A DNA stretch of 64,000 nt from Gilliamella sp. Choc5-1 (lineage in GTDB: Bacteria > Pseudomonadota > Gammaproteobacteria > Enterobacterales > Orbaceae), in NCBI RefSeq assembly GCF_001690595.1, contig NZ_LZHH01000046.1, forward strand, positions 1 through 64,000, given 5' to 3'. A model generated the notes under the pieces. The model saw nothing but the letters and a program-made list of their open reading frames with translations, was not told where the DNA came from and made no database searches. Positions 57,367-64,000 of the stretch are shown here, one piece after another (position 1 is the stretch's first letter; each line of letters opens with the position of its first letter). The position numbers were made by a program, and so were the translations under genes.

Positions 57367-58266
57367 TTACTCCATCATTTTTTCAATTGGTAATACAAGA
57401 ATTGAACTTGCGCCTAATGTTTTTAATTTTTCCATGGTTTCCCAAAAAAGAGATTCACTACTCACCATATGTAGCGCAACACGATTTTGCTCGCCTGTTA
57501 ACGGTAAAATGGTTGGATTTTCGGCACCCGGCAATAGCGCAACAATATCATCTAACACCTCAGTAGGGGCGTGGAGCATAATATATTTGGATTCACGAGC
57601 TTGAATAACGCCTTGAATGCGTGTCATGATTTTATCGATTAACGCCTGTTTTATTGGCGACATTTCACCTTGACGTTGAATTAAGCAGGCTTTTGATTTA
57701 TAAATAACTTCGATCTCTTTTAGTCCATTGGCCTCAAGCGTTGCACCACTCGAAACCAAATCACAAATTACATCGGCAAGCCCAGCCCGAGGGGCAACTT
57801 CGACCGAACCATTAAGCAAACATGTTTTAAAGTTAACATTATATTGAGCAAGATAACGGCGGAGCAGGTGAGGGTAAGTGGTGGCAATACGCAAATCATT
57901 TAAACATTCTGGTCCTGTATACTCAAAATCACGAGGTGCTGCGATCGACAATCGACAGCCACCAAAATCTAAACTACGCAATTTTTTAAATTGTGGATCT
58001 TCGCCTTCGGCCTGCCTATCTAATACTTCCTCTTCTAAAACATTTTCGCCGACAATCCCAATATCGACAACGCCATCAATAACCAGTCCGGGGATATCGT
58101 CGTCACGAACACGCAAGATATCAATGGGCATATTTTCAGCAAAAGCAATCAAACGCTGTTCCTGAAGATTAATTTTAATACCACATTGGGCAAGTAACTT
58201 TTTTGATTCGTCACTTAATCGACCTGACTTTTGCATAGCAATGCGTAAACGCGAATTATCCAACAT
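57367..58266 (-). CDS. hisG: ATP phosphoribosyltransferase
   Basis: A 299-residue long-form HisG with a C-terminal ACT-like regulatory domain (after about residue 225), which allows histidine feedback inhibition. Features: [15 protein letters not shown], the PRPP loop ([12 protein letters not shown] region) and [14 protein letters not shown]. The start [10 protein letters not shown] at 58266 has a TTTGGAGAAAG ribosome site; four extra upstream residues are less likely. It is the first structural gene of the operon after the leader. Confidence 0.95.
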   Translation of the reverse strand: MLDNSRLRIAMQKSGRLSDESKKLLAQCGIKINLQEQRLIAFAENMPIDILRVRDDDIPGLVIDGVVDIGIVGENVLEEEVLDRQAEGEDPQFKKLRSLDFGGCRLSIAAPRDFEYTGPECLNDLRIATTYPHLLRRYLAQYNVNFKTCLLNGSVEVAPRAGLADVICDLVSSGATLEANGLKEIEVIYKSKACLIQRQGEMSPIKQALIDKIMTRIQGVIQARESKYIMLHAPTEVLDDIVALLPGAENPTILPLTGEQNRVALHMVSSESLFWETMEKLKTLGASSILVLPIEKMME

Positions 58267-58307
58267 ATCTTTCTCCAAAGTTATCTAAAAATTTATAAAC
58301 TACAAAC

Positions 58308-58385
58308 AAAAAACCCTCGGAAGTTTGATCTTCCGAGGGTTTCTGCTTGCTTTTGCGACATCACCGGAAGACCAAAGTCTTCCAG
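58308..58385 (-). terminator. his operon attenuator
   Basis: On the minus strand the stem CCCTCGGAAG/CTTCCGAGGG (58314-58323 with 58330-58339) is followed by a T run (58308-58313), 40 bases before hisG. A competing hairpin, GGAAGACTTTGGTCTTCC, lies just upstream (58366-58383). Together with the His-rich leader this is the classic transcription attenuation layout. Confidence 0.92.
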
Positions 58386-58406
58386 CACCAATTGCCCGAA
58401 GACTAT

Positions 58407-58472
58407 TCAGGAATGATGGTGATGATGATGTGTACTAATAGCATTAGTAATAAAAACGCAAAAACAATTCAT
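58407..58472 (-). CDS. hisL: his operon leader peptide
   Basis: A 21-residue leader frame on the minus strand, ATG at 58470-58472. It reads MNCFCVFITNAIST followed by six consecutive histidines (CAT CAT CAT CAC CAT CAT), Ser and stop. When charged tRNA-His is scarce the ribosome stalls on the His run, freeing the antiterminator hairpin. The E. coli leader has seven histidines. It is too short for most gene callers. Confidence 0.9.
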   Translation of the reverse strand: MNCFCVFITNAISTHHHHHHS

Positions 58473-58519
58473 AAAAATAAAAACCTTTAACTGAGTTGAT
58501 AATTAAAGCTACTGAACAA

Positions 58520-58546
58520 AATATAACAGAATTTACATGCTCGCAA
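58520..58546 (-). promoter_or_regulatory. Possible his promoter
   Basis: TTGCGA (58541-58546) and TATATT (58520-58525) on the minus strand are 15 bases apart, about 50 bases upstream of hisL. The spacing is short, so the call is tentative. Confidence 0.35.
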
Positions 58547-58624
58547 CTTTTTTTTGTTTTTTATGTAAAAAATCTTTATACAAAAAATAGTCAACAAGTT
58601 TAGGTGTAAATTTTTAAAATAGCG

Positions 58625-59017
58625 TTATTTAATCACTTTTGACTGATGACTAACTTTATAACGGCAATAGAGCTCAAGTTTGTCTAAAAAATGTGGTAAG
58701 TTTTGGTCTGTAAATTCACTTTTTATAAAATAACACCCATCGCCTGTGATTTTATAAAATTCGATGATTTCTTTAAACGACATGACCATGTTTTCGAACG
58801 AGGTGAATTGATTTGAATTCATATAAATCGTTATAAACTGAAGCTGATTTGTTTTTTCTTTAATAGTAAATTTTTCAATAATATGATTATCATACAATTC
58901 TTGAACTCGCTGTCCAACAGCCTGTCCTGACAAATATACTTTTTCGCCAATTTCTTTCCATGATTGACGACTATTTTTTTTAAGTTCATCTAAAATAGCG
59001 CGATCTTTTTTATCCAT
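58625..59017 (-). CDS. Lrp/AsnC-family transcriptional regulator
   Basis: A 130-residue regulator. The N-terminal HTH is AsnC-like (DKKDRAILDELKKNSRQSWKEIGEKVYLSGQAVGQRVQEL, read in parts), followed by an RAM-type domain in shortened, diverged form (ITGDGCYFIKSEFTD). It is somewhat shorter than the usual 150-160 residues. It is divergent from a cysteine-hydrolase gene with a 17-bp palindrome between them, so it probably regulates both. The effector is unknown. Confidence 0.82.
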   Translation of the reverse strand: MDKKDRAILDELKKNSRQSWKEIGEKVYLSGQAVGQRVQELYDNHIIEKFTIKEKTNQLQFITIYMNSNQFTSFENMVMSFKEIIEFYKITGDGCYFIKSEFTDQNLPHFLDKLELYCRYKVSHQSKVIK

Positions 59018-59088
59018 ACTTGTTTATCTTTTTCATTTTGAAAGTAGGTAAGTAATAATACTTTCAATTCATTATGTAACAGATAGCG

Positions 59089-59105
59089 TAATTATCGCAT
59101 AATTA
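59089..59105. promoter_or_regulatory. Palindromic operator between the AsnC-like regulator and the hydrolase
   Basis: TAATTAT-CGC-ATAATTA is a perfect inverted repeat with 7-base arms in the 118-base divergent intergenic region, 31 bases before the hydrolase start. It is a likely binding site of the adjacent regulator. Confidence 0.5.
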
Positions 59106-59135
59106 TCAACTCAAACATAATTTAAGGACAAAACA

Positions 59136-59699
59136 ATGAAACAAGGGTTAATAATTATCGACGTACAAAATGACTATTTCCCAACGGGTAAATTTACTTT
59201 AAACAATACAGAATTAACTTTACAAAATACCTTAAAACTACAAAAACACTTTAGAGCACAACAATTACCGATCTTTTATATTCAGCATATAAAGTCTGAT
59301 CCTCATGCGGATTTTTTTGCTAACGGAAGTTTAGGCGCTGAAATTCATCCAAGTTTGTTACCGCTTGGTAACTTGCATGAGTATCTTGTCAAAAAAACAT
59401 TCCCTAATAGTTTTTATCAAACTGAGCTACAAAAAAAATTACAACAAGAACAGATCCAGCAGATGGTTATTTGTGGAATGATGAGCCATATGTGTGTTGA
59501 CTCAACAACACGTCACGCATCCGAACTAGGTTATCAACCGATATTAATCCACGATGCTTGTACAACTTGTGATCTCGAATTTGATGGTAAAACGATTCCA
59601 TCCCAAGTGGTACATAACAACTTTATGTCTGCCTTAACCAATTTTGCATCGGTTGTAAGTTGTGAAATGTTTGTTCAAACCAAACTGGCTATTTTATAA
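59136..59699 (+). CDS. Isochorismatase-family cysteine hydrolase
   Basis: A 187-residue hydrolase of the isochorismatase-like family. The catalytic triad is D9 (IIDVQNDYF), K87 (LVKKTFPNSF) and C120 (CGMMSHMCVDSTTRHA). Relatives include nicotinamidases, isochorismatases and N-carbamoylsarcosine amidases; the pattern around the cysteine is that of the general cysteine hydrolase group, so the substrate is not assigned. The divergent AsnC-like gene hints at amino-acid-related regulation. Confidence 0.85.
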   Translation: MKQGLIIIDVQNDYFPTGKFTLNNTELTLQNTLKLQKHFRAQQLPIFYIQHIKSDPHADFFANGSLGAEIHPSLLPLGNLHEYLVKKTFPNSFYQTELQKKLQQEQIQQMVICGMMSHMCVDSTTRHASELGYQPILIHDACTTCDLEFDGKTIPSQVVHNNFMSALTNFASVVSCEMFVQTKLAIL

Positions 59700-59774
59700 A
59701 TTATAGCATTGTAATTAAATGATTATGGATAATGGATGCCAAAAAAGCGATAACATATTTATAAACAATCTAAA

Positions 59775-60035
59775 TTGGCTCGATCACAAACCGAGCCTTT
59801 TACGCTGTATTGCAATTTTAATTATAAAGATAACCAATATTGCCGTGCTGTCTACTTATATCAAAAAAATGCGTATATTGATTACACCTACGTTTTAACT
59901 GAAATACAAAAAAATGAATTCACAACAAACCCACAAAACTATAGTCAGTCTTACATGGACAAACAAATAGCTGCAACTCAAAAAGCCCATAAAATTGTCA
60001 CATCAATTTTTGATGAAATGCGTATAGAACAATAA
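59775..60035 (+). CDS. Small hypothetical protein
   Basis: An 86-residue frame from a TTG start, without a clear ribosome site, reading ARSQTEPFTLYCNFNYKDN and ending with a Lys/Gln-rich helix. The frame opens from 59754 after a stop, so a start slightly upstream is possible. No family, signal peptide or membrane segment is recognised. It sits between the hydrolase gene and a minus-strand operon. The call is uncertain. Confidence 0.4.
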   Translation: MARSQTEPFTLYCNFNYKDNQYCRAVYLYQKNAYIDYTYVLTEIQKNEFTTNPQNYSQSYMDKQIAATQKAHKIVTSIFDEMRIEQ

Positions 60036-60316
60036 GGGGAATGATTTTGGGTGTAGATACTATTGGCATTTTTATCATCAAAATAAAAATATTCAAACCA
60101 TCACACCAGTTATATTAAACTTTATAAGTTGCAAACTCAAAAACTCGAAAGTTTGATCTTCCTTATTTGGAAGTTAATAGGTAGTTTTACTATTTATTGA
60201 TTTGTTAATTCTATCTATATTTGGGAGTAATTAGAAAGTATTTTTGCTTAATCGGAATCACTATAAAAAAATAGCAGTGCGACTGGTTAGTCGCACCGTT
60301 ATTGCTTATATTATTG
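60036..60316. other. Non-coding gap with a fragment similar to the his attenuator
   Basis: No gene is seen. At 60144-60163, ACTCGAAAGTTTGATCTTCC resembles the his attenuator arm at 58316-58334, followed by GGAAG. The right part holds the terminator of the minus-strand operon. Confidence 0.45.
60265..60296 (-). terminator. Terminator of the UPF0261/PEP-hydrolase operon
   Basis: The stem GTGCGACT (60277-60284) / AGTCGCAC (60289-60296) is followed on the minus strand by a seven-T run (plus-strand A at 60265-60271), 20 bases after the stop. Confidence 0.8.
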
Positions 60317-61147
60317 TTAGTGTCGTTGAATTGATTTAAATTGTTTTGTAGTTTGTTTTAATGCTACTTCTGTTGGTAAGCGCTCCATTGAGCTTGCCCC
60401 ATAAAATCCATTACAATCAGGGCAATTATTTAAAATATATTCGGCATCTTCAGGAGTGGCAATAGGGCCGCCATGGCATAAAATAATAATATCAGGGCGA
60501 ATTGCTTTAGCTGCTTTGGCCCATTGATTGATTAATGGTACACAATCTACAAGTTTTAATGCTGTTTCTGCACCAATACTACCACCTGTTGTTAGTCCCA
60601 TATGAGGTACTAAAATATCAGCACCCGATTTAGCCATATCGATTGCATTTTGTTCACTAAATACGTAAGGTGTTGTAAGTAGATCTTTTTCATGTGCTTT
60701 ACGAATCATTTCCACTTCTAAGTCGTATCCCATGCCTGTTTCTTCTAGATTTGCTCTAAAATTACCATCAATAAGTCCTACAGTTGGAAAGTTTTGTACA
60801 CCAGCAAATCCTGTTTCTTTAATTTTATCTAAAAATTGGTCAAACTGGCAAAATGGATCAGTACCGTTTACACCTGCTAGCACTGGTGTGTGTTTGACTA
60901 CAGGCAATACTTCTTTTGCCATATCCATAACAATTTCGTTAGCATTGCCATAAGCTAGTAATCCTGCTAATGAACCTCTACCTGCCATACGGTAACGTCC
61001 TGAATTATAGATAACAATAAGATCGATTCCACCTGCTTCTTCACATTTTGCTGATAATCCTGTCCCAGCACCACCACCAATAATTGGTTGACCTTTATTA
61101 ATCATATCGTGGAATTTTTTTAACAATTGAGCACGTTGACTACTCAT
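60317..61147 (-). CDS. Phosphoenolpyruvate hydrolase family (TIM-barrel) protein
   Basis: A 276-residue TIM-barrel protein of the PEP-hydrolase/IGPS-like family that is paired with, or fused to, UPF0261 in bacteria and in the plant Tm-1 protein. Motifs are [32 protein letters not shown] at the start (read in parts), [20 protein letters not shown], and [17 protein letters not shown] near the end. Catalysis by PEP-type enzymes is inferred from the family name only. The ATG at 61147 has a GGAG ribosome site; the upstream gene ends 16 bases before it. Confidence 0.82.
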   Translation of the reverse strand: MSSQRAQLLKKFHDMINKGQPIIGGGAGTGLSAKCEEAGGIDLIVIYNSGRYRMAGRGSLAGLLAYGNANEIVMDMAKEVLPVVKHTPVLAGVNGTDPFCQFDQFLDKIKETGFAGVQNFPTVGLIDGNFRANLEETGMGYDLEVEMIRKAHEKDLLTTPYVFSEQNAIDMAKSGADILVPHMGLTTGGSIGAETALKLVDCVPLINQWAKAAKAIRPDIIILCHGGPIATPEDAEYILNNCPDCNGFYGASSMERLPTEVALKQTTKQFKSIQRH

Positions 61148-61163
61148 TATATTCTCCAAATAT

Positions 61164-62372
61164 TTATTTCATTACATTTGCAAATTCGTTGCTGATTAGA
61201 TCACAAAACTCTGCTGAATTTATGTGATAAGGGGTTTTTATTAACTTTCTTTTGTCAGTTTGAATAAAAGTTTTTTCAAATTCATCAATAAATGCTTGAT
61301 TAGCTTGTGGTAACCAAAAAGCTCCACCTTCAATATCTAACGCTGAAAACCCACCTTCTGGAATAATAAAAGTCACATGACCTAGGCATTGGTTAAGTTT
61401 ATTTGCGATCCAATTAGCCATTTTTTTGTTTTCTTCTGGCGTTGTTCGCATTAAAGTCACTTGGGGATTATGTGGATAGAATAAACGATCTTTATATTTT
61501 TCAGGAATTGTATCAGGGCTTGCAAAATTAACCATATCCAGTGCACCACATGAACCAATATAAGGTATTTTGCTTCTAGCTATTGCACCAAAACGGTCTT
61601 CATTACAAGCTAAAACTCCGCCGAAAAGATAATCGCATACTTCGGTTGTTGTGATATCAAGGACACCATGTAATAGGTGACTGTCGGCAAGTTTTTCCAT
61701 GGCTTTACCGCCACTACCTGTTGCATGAAAAACCAAACAGTCATATTGTTTATGTAATTTTGCTGATACGGATTGAACACATTTAGTTGTAACACCAAAC
61801 ATAGTCAATCCTATTGCCGGCTTATCTTCAATAATATCTTGGCTTTTAAAAAGAACCGAACCTGCAATAAAGTTTGCAGCATTGGTTAAAACTTTTCTAG
61901 ATATGACATTAATACCTGCAATATCTGTAACTGAATACATCATCGCAATATCACTTGCACCAATATAACCAGAAATATCGCCTGATGCCATTGTAGATAC
62001 CATCAGTTTAGGAACTCCAACAGCTAGTGATTGCATAGCCGGAGTAATTAAGGCTGTTCCACCTGAACCACCTAACCCTAGTATGGCTTCTACATCATTT
62101 TGAGCTATCAAAAATAATTTAAATGCATCAGCCATTGCAACAATTGCTTTACCTCTATCTCCACAAAAAACAGCTTGTTTACCATTTGGATGGTAATTAG
62201 CAACGGTTTCAGCCTCAACAGTAGCTAAGTGATTAAATTGATGATGTTGTGTAGAAATATCGACAATTTTACAGTCAAGTTTTTTTAAATTGAGGAGCTT
62301 TTTAATATAAACAATTTCTTCCCATTTGGTATCTAGTGTAGTGACCAAATAAATTTTACCAGTTAATGCCAT
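61164..62372 (-). CDS. Tm-1-like ATP-binding domain protein (UPF0261)
   Basis: A 402-residue UPF0261 protein. It opens with [14 protein letters not shown], then [31 protein letters not shown] and the [14 protein letters not shown] stretch that matches the ATP-binding Tm-1 N-terminal domain. In plants the homologous domain fused to the TIM-barrel partner blocks tobamovirus replication; the bacterial function is unknown. It is the first gene of the two-gene operon and divergent from a TetR regulator gene across a 24-bp palindrome. Confidence 0.85.
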   Translation of the reverse strand: MALTGKIYLVTTLDTKWEEIVYIKKLLNLKKLDCKIVDISTQHHQFNHLATVEAETVANYHPNGKQAVFCGDRGKAIVAMADAFKLFLIAQNDVEAILGLGGSGGTALITPAMQSLAVGVPKLMVSTMASGDISGYIGASDIAMMYSVTDIAGINVISRKVLTNAANFIAGSVLFKSQDIIEDKPAIGLTMFGVTTKCVQSVSAKLHKQYDCLVFHATGSGGKAMEKLADSHLLHGVLDITTTEVCDYLFGGVLACNEDRFGAIARSKIPYIGSCGALDMVNFASPDTIPEKYKDRLFYPHNPQVTLMRTTPEENKKMANWIANKLNQCLGHVTFIIPEGGFSALDIEGGAFWLPQANQAFIDEFEKTFIQTDKRKLIKTPYHINSAEFCDLISNEFANVMK

Positions 62373-62445
62373 TTATTACCCCTAACTAAGTTAATTGTTG
62401 AGTACTTATAACAAAATTCTGATTAGTTGTTGTGCATTATATATC

Positions 62446-62469
62446 AAAATGAGAACTAAGTCTCATTTT
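62446..62469. promoter_or_regulatory. TetR-type operator between the divergent genes
   Basis: AAAATGAGA (62446-62454) and TCTCATTTT (62461-62469) form a perfect inverted repeat around ACTAAG in the 178-base intergenic region. It fits a TetR-family operator controlling both the regulator and the UPF0261 operon. Confidence 0.6.
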
Positions 62470-62550
62470 TTTTATCAAATGATAAATTTTAACTAATTTA
62501 TTAAAATGATGTATTATGTTACTTATTAGTAAATATTGAATATATGCTCA

Positions 62551-63183
62551 ATGATTCAAAACAATTTAATATCTTCTTCCCCAACATATGCAGGTGTAAA
62601 AAAACGGACTTATGAACGTTTAATTAATACTGCATTAGAAGTGTTAGAACAAGGATGTGAACTCACTATAACTGAATTAGCTGATAAGTCAGGTATTTCT
62701 AGAGCAACGGCATATCGTTATTTTCCTACACAAAGTGATTTAATTGCAGCAGTGGTTGAAAGCTCATTAGAACCTATTTTTAATTGGCATTCTACCAAAC
62801 AAAATGTAGATGAACGTATTAATGATTTTTTAGCTTTTGCGTTTCCTCAAATGTTAAAACATGAAGGAGCGCTACGTGCGGCATTAAGGATTTCATTACA
62901 ACAATGGGCAACAGCACGAGCCTCATCATCATTGCAAACTGAAAAATTGGTTAGAGGTAATCGAAAAGAAATCCTTTCTACAATATTATTGCCACTCAAA
63001 ACTGAGTTACCTGAGGAAATTTATAATAAAGTTATTTATGCTATATCAATCATTTATGGCTCAGAAATATTTATGGTTTTAAAAGATATTTGGAAATTGG
63101 ATAATCAAAAAATTGTATCGTTAACACAGTGGATAGCAAAAGCTGTAATTAACCAAGCTCGGCAAGATGCATCAAAAATGTAA
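62551..63183 (+). CDS. TetR-family transcriptional regulator
   Basis: A 210-residue repressor-type protein. The N-terminal HTH has the TetR pattern (ITELADKSGISRATAYRYFPTQSDLIAAVVE, read in parts) at about 37-70, followed by a helical ligand domain without a recognised subfamily. I use the ATG at 62551; a TTG at 62536 would add five residues, and neither has a clear ribosome site. Location and the palindrome next to it suggest that it controls the divergent UPF0261/PEP-hydrolase operon; the following SDR gene is 64 bases downstream in the same direction. Confidence 0.82.
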   Translation: MIQNNLISSSPTYAGVKKRTYERLINTALEVLEQGCELTITELADKSGISRATAYRYFPTQSDLIAAVVESSLEPIFNWHSTKQNVDERINDFLAFAFPQMLKHEGALRAALRISLQQWATARASSSLQTEKLVRGNRKEILSTILLPLKTELPEEIYNKVIYAISIIYGSEIFMVLKDIWKLDNQKIVSLTQWIAKAVINQARQDASKM

Positions 63184-63247
63184 TTTAGCCATAAAGTAAT
63201 TTAGTATTAATTTTATACAGCTACGATAAAATAGTGATGATTAATAG

Positions 63248-64000
63248 ATGAAGATTTTGATTGAATTGCTTAATTATCTCCTTTTCCCTATATACAAGCC
63301 CAATTTTTGCCAGTTAAAACAGTCTTTACAACATAAGACAATTATTATTACTGGCGCTAGTTTTGGAGTTGGTGAGGCATTATGTTATCTTTTGGCTGAT
63401 ATTGAGTGTCAACTTATTTTAGTGGCTAGAACAGCAGATAAATTGCAATTAATTAAGCAATCGTTATCAGGCAAAAAAGTAAAAGTTGCACTGTTTAGTG
63501 CCGATTTGCGTGATGCTAAACAGTTAGATAATTTTATTACTTATTTAGAACCTTATCATGTTGATATCTTTATCAATAACGCGGGTATATCAATTTGTCG
63601 CCCAATTATGCAATCGTTAGATCGTATGCATGATTTTGAAAGAACCATTAAACTAAACTATTTGGCACCAGTTAAATTGTGTTTGGCATTAATTCCTAAA
63701 TTACAACAATCGAAAGGGCACATTGTTAATGTTTCGGCAATAAACGTTTTGTTAGCACCAACAGTTAATTGGGCGGCTTATCAAGCATCTAAAACCGCTT
63801 TTGATCAGTGGCTACGTTGTGCTAGTAGTGAGTTTGAAAACCAGCAGATAGTTGTTTCGACAGCTTATTTACCTTTGGTTAAAACCCGAATGATAGCGCC
63901 GACTAAAATCTATAAAAAACTTCCTGCACTGCAACCTAACCAAGCGGCAACTATTATTAGTCGTTTGCTTGTTACTAAAAAACGTCAATATAAACCATGG
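63248..64000 (+). CDS. SDR-family oxidoreductase, partial (runs off the right edge)
   Basis: The frame is open from ATG 63248 to the window end (251 codons). It has the SDR dinucleotide motif TGASFGVGEAL near residue 37, FINNAGIS, and the active-site serine and Y-x3-K in VSAINVLLAPTVNWAAYQASK. After an N-terminal LLNYLLFPIYKP segment the fold is classical SDR with NAD(P) binding. The substrate is unknown. It is 64 bases after the TetR gene and may be part of its transcript. Confidence 0.85.
   Translation, partial: MKILIELLNYLLFPIYKPNFCQLKQSLQHKTIIITGASFGVGEALCYLLADIECQLILVARTADKLQLIKQSLSGKKVKVALFSADLRDAKQLDNFITYLEPYHVDIFINNAGISICRPIMQSLDRMHDFERTIKLNYLAPVKLCLALIPKLQQSKGHIVNVSAINVLLAPTVNWAAYQASKTAFDQWLRCASSEFENQQIVVSTAYLPLVKTRMIAPTKIYKKLPALQPNQAATIISRLLVTKKRQYKPW

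Overview
The window is an AT-rich chromosomal segment from a gammaproteobacterium. The gene set is gamma-specific (MatP, CmoM, SrmB, YaeP, PotFGHI, ecotin, TrhP, the hldD-waaF-waaC cluster, a histidine operon behind a poly-His leader). The base composition, the many lipoproteins in an accessory block and the insertion-sequence debris fit an Orbaceae-type gut symbiont (Gilliamella or a close relative). That placement is inference from style and content; no marker gene such as 16S rRNA is present, and I saw no tRNA, rRNA, CRISPR array or prophage.

Layout. 1-1.2 kb: the end of an IS3-family element that has cut off the front of a PoNi-type immunity gene. 1.3-12.7 kb: pssA, a YdiK-type permease, a lipidated ecotin, the potFGHI putrescine importer, an FMN riboswitch with ribB, a decayed IS481-type transposase, an SMR drug-efflux pair behind a structured leader, and a 2-Cys peroxiredoxin. 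12.8-26.4 kb: srmB, trmA, a candidate small RNA, a CusRS/HprRS-like two-component system with palindromic boxes, yaeP, LPS inner-core genes waaC-waaF-hldD, cmoM, plsC, a stand-alone mnmD, proA and trhP. 26.5-37.3 kb: a second decayed IS481-type transposase, a HlyD plus two-permease exporter with no ATPase gene, queH, a five-gene YnbABCD-like phospholipid-modification operon, and a Gram-positive-style HPr. 37.4-42.7 kb: an APC permease and an accessory block of small lipoprotein genes, at least two of them broken, one at a T8 tract plus a six-copy 8-bp tandem repeat. 43.1-51.1 kb: a fructose-family PTS (IIA + IIBC), an amidohydrolase, matP with a near-consensus matS site just upstream, topA and cysB. 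51.2-58.5 kb: the complete hisGDCBHAFI operon with attenuator and leader peptide. 58.6-64 kb: an AsnC-like regulator divergent from a cysteine hydrolase across a perfect palindrome, and a TetR regulator divergent, across a 24-bp palindrome, from a two-gene UPF0261/PEP-hydrolase-like operon, followed by an SDR gene that runs off the end.

How genes work together. PotFGHI imports putrescine; an APC permease of the putrescine/amino-acid group lies elsewhere. hldD makes ADP-heptose that WaaC and WaaF add to lipid A-Kdo. PssA and PlsC supply phospholipids, and the Ynb-like operon (cytidylyltransferase, CDP-alcohol transferase, PAP2/dual-specificity phosphatase, hydrolase-methyltransferase fusion, membrane protein) looks like a second, uncharacterised phospholipid head-group pathway. 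TrmA, CmoM, MnmD, TrhP and QueH all modify tRNA. The least-described systems here are the Ynb-like operon, the TetR-controlled UPF0261/PEP-hydrolase pair, the ATPase-less exporter and the slippage-prone lipoprotein block.
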